Shown one piece after another: positions 1 to 5,462 of a stretch of DNA of 14,079 bases. The DNA comes from Bacteroides sp. UBA1317 (GTDB lineage Bacteria; Bacteroidota; Bacteroidia; Bacteroidales; Bacteroidaceae): positions 1-14,079 of the forward strand of contig DBTL01000056.1 in the NCBI GenBank assembly GCA_002307035.1, in the 5' to 3' direction. The position numbers were made by a program, and so were the translations under genes. How positions within the stretch are numbered: the first letter of the stretch is position 1; each line of letters opens with the position of its first letter. The notes under the pieces were generated by a model. That model was not told the origin of the DNA. It saw only the letters and a program-made list of their open reading frames with translations, and searched no databases.

Positions 1-1
1 A

Positions 2-31
2 GTACAAATCACGGATATGCTAGCATTATGA
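2..31 (+). CDS. C-terminal tail of an upstream ORF, probably the MlaE/YrbE-type ABC permease (partial)
   Basis: Only the last nine codons are inside the window. They read VQITDMLAL and end at a TGA that overlaps the ATG of the next gene in the arrangement ATGA, a typical sign of translational coupling. The following genes encode an MlaF-like ATPase and an MCE protein, and in Bacteroidetes the permease subunit of this lipid transporter normally comes directly before them. The identity therefore rests on gene order and the overlap, not on the residues, which are too few to classify. Confidence 0.5.
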   Translation, partial: VQITDMLAL

Positions 32-810
32 AAACAGAACAAACAGATGTGTTATTACAAGATTCGGCTAAAGTTGAAGCGAGAGAGATTGTTGTCGAAA
101 TTGCAAATCTGACAAAGTCATTCGGACCGTTGGAAGTACTTAAAGATTTCTCTTTGAATCTTTATAAGGGTGAAAATTTAGTAGTGTTAGGCAAGTCGGG
201 AAGTGGAAAATCAGTATTCATAAAATGCATCGTTGGCCTGCTCAGGGCAGATGCGGGAACGATTAAAGTGTTTGATCGTGATGTAACTGCATTATCTGAC
301 ATAGAAATGGACGAAGTGCGTCAAGATATCGGCTTTCTATTTCAGAGTGGAGCATTGTACGACTCCATGACTGTGAAGGAGAATTTGGAGTTTCCATTGC
401 GGAGAATTAAAGGGCACCTTAAACGAAAAGAGATTGATGCTAAAATTGAAGAGGTGTTAGATAATGTTGGTCTGCTGAGCGCGTTGAATAAAATGCCTGC
501 GCAATTATCAGGTGGAATGCGGAAGCGAATAAGTCTGGCACGAACCATTGTCGTTGATCCTAAAATCATTTTATATGATGAACCTACAACAGGTTTGGAT
601 CCGGTAACATCTGATGAGATAAGTCTGCTAATTAATGATGTTCAGAAGAAATATAAAGCATCATCAATTATTATCACTCATGATATAGAATGTGCTCGTA
701 TGACGGCCAACAGGCTTATTATGTTGCAAGATGGCAAGTCATATAAAGAAGGTACTCTAGCTCAATTTGAGAAGTCGACCGATAGCACTATTAAATTATT
801 CTTCAAATAA
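28..810 (+). CDS. ABC transporter ATP-binding protein, MlaF-like (lipid transport across the envelope)
   Basis: This 260-residue protein is a complete ABC nucleotide-binding subunit. The Walker A motif GKSGSGKS is at residues 55-62, the Q-loop glutamine at about 106, the signature LSGGMRKR at 160-167, the Walker B IILYDEP at 180-186 with catalytic Glu185, and the H-loop His218 in ITHD. The signature with arginine and lysine after SGGM is typical of the MlaF/Ttg2A group. It would sit on the cytoplasmic face of the inner membrane and drive the permease encoded just upstream. The downstream neighbour, eight bases away, is the MCE substrate-binding subunit, so the three form a Mla-type lipid transporter (known family role: phospholipid traffic between the inner and outer membranes). 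An extra N-terminal stretch of about 20 residues precedes the ABC domain. Export or import direction cannot be told from sequence. Confidence 0.93.
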   Translation: MKTEQTDVLLQDSAKVEAREIVVEIANLTKSFGPLEVLKDFSLNLYKGENLVVLGKSGSGKSVFIKCIVGLLRADAGTIKVFDRDVTALSDIEMDEVRQDIGFLFQSGALYDSMTVKENLEFPLRRIKGHLKRKEIDAKIEEVLDNVGLLSALNKMPAQLSGGMRKRISLARTIVVDPKIILYDEPTTGLDPVTSDEISLLINDVQKKYKASSIIITHDIECARMTANRLIMLQDGKSYKEGTLAQFEKSTDSTIKLFFK

Positions 811-818
811 ATAACAGA

Positions 819-1610
819 ATGGATATGCATACTCAAAAATTTAAAATTCGTTTAGGGCTCTTTGTTGCCGGAGGTTTGACACTGTTTGTACTCGCCATAT
901 TTATTATTGGTAAGCAAAAGAATTTGTTTGATCCGGTCTTTCAACTTTCTTCCAACTTTTATAATGTTGCTGGACTCCAGGTCGGAAATAATGTTCGTTT
1001 TTCCGGTATAAATGTTGGCACGGTTGACAATATACAAATCGTTAATGACTCAACGGTGCGAGTGAGTATGTTTGTTAAGAAGGACGTATGGCAGTTTATC
1101 AAATCAGATTGTAAAGTTGCTATTGGCTCTGAAGGTATTATAGGTGATAAAATGGTCAATATATTGCAAGGAACATCTGAAGCTCCTTTGGCTCGTGAAG
1201 GCCAATTACTCGAATCTGAAGAGCCGGTGGAAACAGATGCTATCATCGCCAGTTTGAGTGTTACTGCGGGCAATGCAGAAGTTGTTACCCAGCAATTGGC
1301 TGAGATAATGATAAAAATAAATGGAGGAGAAGGGACTCTTGGACGGTTGATTCAGGATACTGCACTTGCTGAAAATCTGAATCGAACCGTTCTAAATTTA
1401 AGGAAGGGCTCTAAGAGCTTAGATGAAAACATGACGGCTGCAAAACATAATTTCTTATTAAAAGGATATTTTAATAAGAAAGAAAAGGCAGCAGAGAAAA
1501 AGAAAAAAGACGCGAAGGAAGCGGTTGAGAAAGCAGCAGAGAAGAAGGAAAAAGCAGTTAAAAAAGCAGCTGAGAAGAGAGAGAAAGAAATGAAGAAGAA
1601 TAAGGACTAA
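819..1610 (+). CDS. MCE-family (MlaD-like) lipid transporter subunit with charged C-terminal tail
   Basis: The 263-residue product has one N-terminal membrane segment (about residues 11-31) and then an MCE domain at about 40-117, recognisable by the run FYNVAGLQVGNNVRFSGINV and by GSEGIIGDK. This is the layout of MlaD, which is anchored in the inner membrane and forms a periplasmic lipid channel. A helical region follows (about 140-215). The last 45 residues are almost only Lys, Glu and Ala, with repeats of the type AAEKKEKAVKK. Such a tail is a predicted long charged helix and is not part of the core family. It is encoded eight bases after the ATPase gene, in the same operon. A second in-frame ATG lies two codons after the chosen start, and either could be used. 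The gene is followed by a strong hairpin, which probably ends the operon. Confidence 0.9.
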   Translation: MDMHTQKFKIRLGLFVAGGLTLFVLAIFIIGKQKNLFDPVFQLSSNFYNVAGLQVGNNVRFSGINVGTVDNIQIVNDSTVRVSMFVKKDVWQFIKSDCKVAIGSEGIIGDKMVNILQGTSEAPLAREGQLLESEEPVETDAIIASLSVTAGNAEVVTQQLAEIMIKINGGEGTLGRLIQDTALAENLNRTVLNLRKGSKSLDENMTAAKHNFLLKGYFNKKEKAAEKKKKDAKEAVEKAAEKKEKAVKKAAEKREKEMKKNKD

Positions 1611-1665
1611 CACTTCTTTGAATGATTCTTGAATAAATGATACTTCAATTATTTATAGCAAGTAT

Positions 1666-1710
1666 AAAGGATTTAATTATGAACATTCGTTCATAATTAA
1701 ATCCTTTTTT
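1666..1710 (+). terminator. 19-bp perfect hairpin with T-tract, terminator of the lipid-transport operon
   Basis: Positions 1666-1684 and 1689-1707 are perfect inverted repeats of 19 bases around the four-base loop ATTC, followed directly by further T residues so that the downstream strand ends TTTTTT. This is the form of a rho-independent terminator, about 55 bases after the MCE gene. The right arm overlaps the zone where a -33 promoter element for the next operon would lie, so the palindrome could also act as an operator. Confidence 0.75.
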
Positions 1711-1711
1711 G

Positions 1712-1719
1712 TAGCTTTG
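1712..1719 (+). promoter_or_regulatory. Bacteroides-type -7 promoter element
   Basis: TAGCTTTG matches the Bacteroides -7 consensus TAnnTTTG exactly and lies 16 bases before the start codon at 1736, giving a very short leader. The position expected for a -33 TTTG box (about 1689) reads GTTC inside the right arm of the preceding hairpin, so the -33 element is weak or absent. This would drive the DUF134 gene and probably the three genes after it. Confidence 0.55.
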
Positions 1720-1735
1720 CACAAACATTAGCAGC

Positions 1736-2131
1736 ATGGCACGTACAAAGAAAAACCGGCTTATACAGATGGCTCCTCATTTTAATGGGTTTAAGCCGCA
1801 AGGATTGCAGCATAAACCGAGTGCAGAAGTCTTGATTAATTTTGAAGAGTACGAAGCATTAAAGCTTTGCGACTATGAATTACTTACGCAGGCAGAGGCG
1901 GCAGATTTAATGCTTGTTTCCCGACCTACGTTTACACGGATCTATGAAAGTGTACGTCGAAAAATAGCAAAGGCTTTTATAGAAGGTGCTTCTATTGTTT
2001 TTGAGGGAGGAAATGTAGATGTAGTTCACTGGTATAGATGTGCTGAATGTGAGATTGTATTTACTTTGGCAGATGATTCTGCTCAATGTTGCCCGCTGTG
2101 CAAAAGTATCGAGATAAAATTAAATAATTAG
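1736..2131 (+). CDS. DUF134-family helix-turn-helix protein with C-terminal zinc ribbon
   Basis: The 131-residue protein starts MARTKKNR and contains the region LINFEEYEALKLCDYELLTQ followed by a helix-turn-helix (about residues 48-80, AEAADLMLVSRPTFTRIYES). This is the pattern of the DUF134 family of predicted DNA-binding proteins. The C-terminal part adds four well-spaced cysteines (Cys102, Cys105, Cys119, Cys122; C-x2-C-x13-C-x2-C), a rubredoxin-like zinc ribbon, with a fifth cysteine at 118. It is the first gene of a likely operon with two NifX-like proteins; the next start is only four bases after its stop. In other genomes DUF134 proteins are often found beside small NifX/NifB-domain proteins. 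A role as a metal- or redox-responsive regulator of this operon is an inference. The palindrome upstream of its promoter is a candidate own operator. Confidence 0.85.
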   Translation: MARTKKNRLIQMAPHFNGFKPQGLQHKPSAEVLINFEEYEALKLCDYELLTQAEAADLMLVSRPTFTRIYESVRRKIAKAFIEGASIVFEGGNVDVVHWYRCAECEIVFTLADDSAQCCPLCKSIEIKLNN

Positions 2132-2135
2132 CACG

Positions 2136-2453
2136 ATGGTTATCGCTATTTCCACAGATAATAATAATGTGAAAGCACCTGTTGCTTCTCATTTTGGCCG
2201 ATGCAAATGGTTCTGCTTGTTTGATACAGAGAAAAAAGAATGCCGCTTTGTTGAGAATACGTTTTTAGCTCAATCCGAGCAAGCGGGCTCTGATGTCGCA
2301 GACTTTTTGATGAAACAAGGCGTTGGGATTGTTATAGCGGGTCGTTTTGGTTCAAAAGTAATAAACGTCTTTATGAAGCATAATATCCAGATGGTTATTC
2401 CTGAGTCTGTTAAAACACTAACGAAGATTATTAATCAATTAAATATAGAATAA
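2136..2453 (+). CDS. NifX/NifB-like dinitrogenase cofactor-binding domain protein (first copy)
   Basis: This 105-residue protein is a single stand-alone NifX-type domain (dinitrogenase iron-molybdenum cofactor biosynthesis family). It has the N-terminal strand VIAISTDN, the motif SHFGRC at residues 18-23 and the alpha/beta pattern ending in GIVIAGRFGSKVINVFMKHNIQMV. Family members bind iron-sulfur or Fe-Mo type clusters, but many occur in organisms without nitrogenase and their function is unknown. Compared with the next gene, this copy lacks the CGC cysteine motif near residue 45 and has no His-rich tail, so the two copies are not interchangeable. It follows the DUF134 gene by four bases and precedes its paralogue by one base, which indicates co-translation. 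A single pair member of a heterodimer is possible but is not shown by the sequence. Confidence 0.85.
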   Translation: MVIAISTDNNNVKAPVASHFGRCKWFCLFDTEKKECRFVENTFLAQSEQAGSDVADFLMKQGVGIVIAGRFGSKVINVFMKHNIQMVIPESVKTLTKIINQLNIE

Positions 2454-2454
2454 A

Positions 2455-2829
2455 ATGAAAATTGCCGTACCTACAAGAGCGCATGCTGTTGATGACCACT
2501 TTGGTCATTGCGAAGCCTATTCTGTTTTCACAATAGGCGAGAATAAAGTGATCGAGAAAATGGAAATTTTACCTTCTCCTCAAGGTTGTGGATGCAAAAG
2601 TAATATCGCATCGGTGTTGCAGGAACAAGGAGTAGATATAATGCTTGCCGGTAGTATGGGAGACGGGGCGCTGAATGTCTTGACCAATCACGGCATAAGG
2701 GTCTATAGAGGATGTACCGGAAATGTTGCAGAACTTGTGAATCAATTTTTAGTTAGCGGACTGAAGGATTCAGGAGAGGGTTGTCATCACCATGATGATG
2801 CAGATGGCGAACATCAATGCCATTCTTAG
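2455..2829 (+). CDS. NifX/NifB-like cofactor-binding domain protein with His/Cys-rich tail (second copy)
   Basis: The 124-residue protein has the same single domain as its upstream neighbour: MKIAVPTR, DHFGHC at about residues 14-19, and VDIMLAGSMGDGALNVLTNHGI. It also carries the cysteine motif GCGCKSN at 44-50, which is typical of cluster-binding members, and a tail from about residue 108 rich in His, Cys and Asp (Cys110, His111-113, His120, Cys122, His123). Such tails usually bind transition metals. It begins one base after the previous stop. No nitrogenase, NifB radical-SAM enzyme or MinD/Mrp-type ATPase is visible nearby, so a role in storing or passing on a metal or Fe-S cluster is inferred from the family and the tail only. 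Confidence 0.86.
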   Translation: MKIAVPTRAHAVDDHFGHCEAYSVFTIGENKVIEKMEILPSPQGCGCKSNIASVLQEQGVDIMLAGSMGDGALNVLTNHGIRVYRGCTGNVAELVNQFLVSGLKDSGEGCHHHDDADGEHQCHS

Positions 2830-2853
2830 TAAAATCTTTGATTTATGTTCTGT

Positions 2854-3381
2854 ATGAAGTTTATAATAGAACTCGGATCTTCTGCTGATATAGACGAATT
2901 GGAAAAATTATACGATGATTTGAATGATCACTTATCGGCTAATAGCAATCCTCCCGGATGGATAAAAGGGATTTATCCTATCCGGGAGAATGCCGTTTCG
3001 GGCATTAAAGATAGCAACCTTTATGTCGTTAGGTGCGATAGCAAAATTGTTGCTTCTGTTATTTTAAACCATCAACCCGAAGAAGCATATAAGGATGTGA
3101 AATGGAAAGTTGATGTTGATTACAGTTGTATCTTTGTGATACGTACTTTTGTAGTGCATCCTGCTTTCCTGCAAAGGGGGATTGGACGTGCCTTACTGGA
3201 TTATTCATTCGAGTTGGCTCAGAACTCAGGTATGAAATCTATTCGTTTGGATGTTTACGAAAAAAACCTTCCGGCTATTTCGTTGTATGAGAAATGTGGC
3301 TTCGAATATATTGATACTGTCGATTTAGGGTTGGGTAACTACGGCCTAGATTGGTTCAAATTATATGAGAAGACGATTTAA
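2854..3381 (+). CDS. GNAT-family N-acetyltransferase
   Basis: The product is a single-domain GNAT acetyltransferase of 175 residues from this start. The acetyl-CoA binding motif A is clear: VVHPAFLQRGIGRALLDYSF, with Q-R-G-I-G-R at residues 107-112. The later part NLPAISLYEKCGF is the usual motif B region. The acceptor substrate cannot be told. An in-frame ATG three codons upstream (2845) would add MFC; the internal ATG was preferred because the fold starts directly at KFIIELGSSADIDELEKLYD, but no ribosome binding site decides between them. It starts about 25 bases after the NifX-like gene in the same direction and may share its transcript, although a functional link is not evident. Confidence 0.88.
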   Translation: MKFIIELGSSADIDELEKLYDDLNDHLSANSNPPGWIKGIYPIRENAVSGIKDSNLYVVRCDSKIVASVILNHQPEEAYKDVKWKVDVDYSCIFVIRTFVVHPAFLQRGIGRALLDYSFELAQNSGMKSIRLDVYEKNLPAISLYEKCGFEYIDTVDLGLGNYGLDWFKLYEKTI

Positions 3382-3429
3382 ATATAAACAGATGGACAGC
3401 TTGATAGGAAGACAGAAGGTATGCTTTAT

Positions 3430-3690
3430 TTATGATCTTCTCTCTTTGGAAACATTTTCTTTTAGTTTTTTTAGATACTCGGACGAAGTATCTTTCAATC
3501 CGAGTATCTTAACTTGAGTCACAATATTATCTCGGTTCGCACAGATCTTCTTGTTTTAAATCCACGTTTTTCTGAACTCCAGAATCTGATTGATGAACTT
3601 AAGCGGTTTCATTGCGCTTTGATGAATCACAGAAATCTTTTGTACATCTTTTGTAGAGCGAGTTGCTTTTTTGAATATCTTCCAACGGTT
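3430..3690 (-). pseudogene. Possible decayed minus-strand reading frame of unknown identity
   Basis: Read on the minus strand, one frame carries a protein-like sequence. The upper part contains KKATRSTKDVQKIS and KPLKFINQILEFRKTW, then comes a TAA (plus positions 3556-3558), and the same frame continues through NIVTQVKILGLKDTSSEYLK and KKLKENVSKERRS to a final TAA at 3430-3432. A TGA (3691-3693) and another TAA (3706-3708) interrupt the same frame further upstream. The composition is that of a normal AT-rich Bacteroides gene, and the opposite strand gives an unnatural Cys/Phe-rich peptide. I do not recognise the family. It may be the end of a dead gene or only chance. Confidence 0.22.
3473..3509. 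repeat. 11-bp perfect inverted repeat
   Basis: AGATACTCGGA at 3473-3483 and its exact reverse complement at 3499-3509 enclose a 15-base spacer that also contains AGTATC, so an alternative shorter hairpin is possible. The T-run lies before the left arm and not after the right arm, so it is not a normal terminator for plus-strand transcription, and on the minus strand it would be followed by A residues. Function unknown. Confidence 0.5.
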
Positions 3691-3838
3691 TCAGTTTGCT
3701 TTACCTTATACGGTTGTGTTGTCACTAAAAAAGTGGTAAGCATAACAAAATTTCATGGAATGTCTTCTTCATTGTAGACGGTTTGTTTTAAGTATCTTAA
3801 AATACGAATAAATTCGTTAGTTAGGATATACAAATCGG

Positions 3839-3878
3839 TCAATGCACGATTTATATGCCTTCAACGCATGATTTGTAA
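3839..3878 (+). promoter_or_regulatory. Tandem imperfect 18-bp direct repeat, candidate activator site of the PUL
   Basis: TCAATGCACGATTTATAT (3839-3856) and TCAACGCATGATTTGTAA (3861-3878) agree at 14 of 18 positions and start 22 bases apart, about two helical turns, so a dimer would see both on one face of the DNA. The second copy ends 23 bases before the -7 box. This is where an activator that replaces a missing -33 element would bind. A hybrid two-component or AraC-type regulator is the usual candidate for such loci, but none is encoded in the window. Confidence 0.5.
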
Positions 3879-3901
3879 TCTCTCTTAAATCTGTTAAGGC
3901 C

Positions 3902-3909
3902 TATATTTG
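3902..3909 (+). promoter_or_regulatory. Bacteroides-type -7 promoter element of the PUL
   Basis: TATATTTG is an exact match to TAnnTTTG. No TTTG is found at the normal spacing upstream (the nearest, 3872-3875, is 26 bases away), which fits an activator-dependent promoter. The transcription start would fall at about 3914-3918. This makes the ATG at 3914 unlikely as start codon and favours the ATG at 3938. Confidence 0.6.
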
Positions 3910-3937
3910 CGACATGTTTAACTTAAAAATAATATTT

Positions 3938-5431
3938 ATGAAGAAGCATTCTTTTAATGCCTTAATGTTTGAGGTATTTTTATTGCTGACTTTATGTACT
4001 GCAGGATGTAGCGACGATGATGGTTATGCCGACGTTGACGGACAGATTCCTACTATTGCATTGACAACGGAGCACATTCAAAGTGGAGCCGGTCGAACCT
4101 TTAGTATTGTAGGAACGGCCGCAGATAAGGACGGTATTTCATCAATCAAGTTGGAGTGCGCCGATTTGAATCTTGAAAAAACCATTGATCTGCTTGAAAT
4201 CTACGACAAACCTCTCGAGACGTATGAACTGAATTACAAGTTCAGCATTCCTAAAGATGAGATAGGCGATAACTTTACTGTTAAAGTTAAGGTGATTGAT
4301 GTGGGTGGACGTTCTGTGTCTCATGATTTGTTGATCACAATGGATGGCGACTTTGAAAATCCTGTCTTTACTGTATCACCTAGTAAAAATATCACGGTAC
4401 TGATTAAGTCTGATACGAAGTTCAACTTGCGCTTCTCTCTTTCTGATGATCGGGCGCTTGATTCTGTGAAAGTCGTAATTCCAGGTATTGAAAACTACAA
4501 TCCTCTAATCATGACTCTCAATGGCCAGAGTACTTTTGACTTTAGTGAAAAGATTACTTTACCTAATGTAGCTCAACAATACACGGCAACTATTACGGTT
4601 ATTGATAAGGCAGGTAATCGCACTGTTTTGAATAGTGTGATCTCTGTCTCTGCAATGCCCGACTTTGAGGATATGTATCTTGCTGATGTAGCTACTGCTG
4701 CAGAACTAAACAGTGACATATTCGGAGTACCTATGCGCATTACGCACACAGGTGAATACGAATACAAAGCCAACTATTATTGCCAGAAAGCCGGTACTGA
4801 AATTTATTTTTTACCGCAGAAGACTGACTTTTCGCCTATTTGCTTCGGCCTTGATCCTACAGATAGCAGTAAGTTGACTGATGATCCTGAAACAGCTAAA
4901 CCGATTGTACTCGATCAGGCTAATGTATATTATGAAATTACATTTAATGTGATTACAGGTGTATATAGCCTTAAGACTTATTCCATAGCTGATGCTATTG
5001 ATCCGATACCTCATAAAATTGGTACGATAAGTATGCACCAATGGTTTGACGCTAACAACACTACTGATCTGACTGAATTTTGGATTGGTTATAGTACTAG
5101 TGGTCCGTCGAACGTTACCCGATTTGTTCAGGATGCTACTAATCCTCACCTTTTCTATTTAGAAGATCCGTTAGAACTAGAAGCTGGCGAGAGTATGAAC
5201 TTCATCATCACAAGTTATCACAGTGATGGATGGTGGAACTATTGTACATGGCGTGTGGATGATAGTGCTGAACCTGAGATTTTTAATTATTACGGTCAGT
5301 TTGTGAATCCTGCATGGAGTGGTCCTACAGCGAAAGACAACTGGGCTAAACCAGCAGTGACTGTATCGGGTAGTTACAAGTTTTCGTTTGATGCTCATCT
5401 TGGCAGAGCAAAACTAGTTCCAGTGAAGTGA
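3938..5431 (+). CDS. Surface lipoprotein, probable SusE/F-type glycan-binding protein with two Ig-like repeats
   Basis: From the chosen start the protein has 497 residues. A lipoprotein signal peptide ends in TAGC with the lipid cysteine at residue 24, followed by SDDD, an acidic stretch of the kind that sends Bacteroides lipoproteins to the cell surface. Two related beta-rich Ig/cadherin-like units follow (about 35-135 and 140-240), each ending in a strand such as VKVKVIDVGGRSV or ATITVIDKAGNRTV. The second half holds two further beta domains resembling SusE/SusF modules (about 245-355, with YEYKANYYCQKAGTEIYFLP; and 360-497, ending SGSYKFSFDAHLGRAKLV). The last domain is rich in exposed-type aromatics (HQWFD, DGWWNYCTW, NPAW), good candidates for sugar contacts. 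It is the first gene of the PUL, before susC. An upstream in-frame ATG at 3914 would add eight residues but coincides with the predicted transcription start. Glycan binding is inferred from context and fold pattern. Confidence 0.8.
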   Translation: MKKHSFNALMFEVFLLLTLCTAGCSDDDGYADVDGQIPTIALTTEHIQSGAGRTFSIVGTAADKDGISSIKLECADLNLEKTIDLLEIYDKPLETYELNYKFSIPKDEIGDNFTVKVKVIDVGGRSVSHDLLITMDGDFENPVFTVSPSKNITVLIKSDTKFNLRFSLSDDRALDSVKVVIPGIENYNPLIMTLNGQSTFDFSEKITLPNVAQQYTATITVIDKAGNRTVLNSVISVSAMPDFEDMYLADVATAAELNSDIFGVPMRITHTGEYEYKANYYCQKAGTEIYFLPQKTDFSPICFGLDPTDSSKLTDDPETAKPIVLDQANVYYEITFNVITGVYSLKTYSIADAIDPIPHKIGTISMHQWFDANNTTDLTEFWIGYSTSGPSNVTRFVQDATNPHLFYLEDPLELEAGESMNFIITSYHSDGWWNYCTWRVDDSAEPEIFNYYGQFVNPAWSGPTAKDNWAKPAVTVSGSYKFSFDAHLGRAKLVPVK

Positions 5432-5462
5432 GTGAAATATTAAATTTAAAATTGTGAATTAT

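Larger units (their letters stand above)
3382..3913. other. 532-base stretch without an intact gene
   Basis: This gap separates the acetyltransferase operon from the polysaccharide locus. It contains an 11-bp inverted repeat (3473-3509), a low-confidence decayed minus-strand reading frame (about 3430-3690), and a promoter region with a tandem repeat (3839-3878) and a -7 box (3902-3909). A plus-strand reading frame from a TTG at 3514 to 3777 exists, but its Cys/Phe/Leu-rich product looks like the antisense of Lys/Glu-rich coding sequence. No clear terminator for the acetyltransferase gene was found. Confidence 0.6.

Noticed and set aside
2136..2829. Nitrogen fixation gene cluster
   Set aside because: Only small NifX-like domains are present; no nitrogenase structural genes or NifB radical-SAM enzyme occur in the window, and such stand-alone domains are common in non-fixing bacteria.
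3473..3509. Inverted repeat as terminator of the acetyltransferase gene
   Set aside because: The T-run comes before the stem on the plus strand and no T-tract follows it.
3514..3777. Plus-strand 87-codon reading frame starting at TTG
   Set aside because: No promoter or plausible start, Cys/Phe/Leu-rich product without family resemblance, and it is the exact antisense of a more gene-like minus-strand frame.
3914..3937. Upstream ATG for the surface lipoprotein
   Set aside because: It coincides with the transcription start predicted from the -7 box, and the ATG at 3938 gives the typical MKK start of a lipoprotein signal peptide.
5454..5462. GTG start for the SusC protein
   Set aside because: It adds only Met-Asn-Tyr before a normal signal peptide that starts at ATG 5463.
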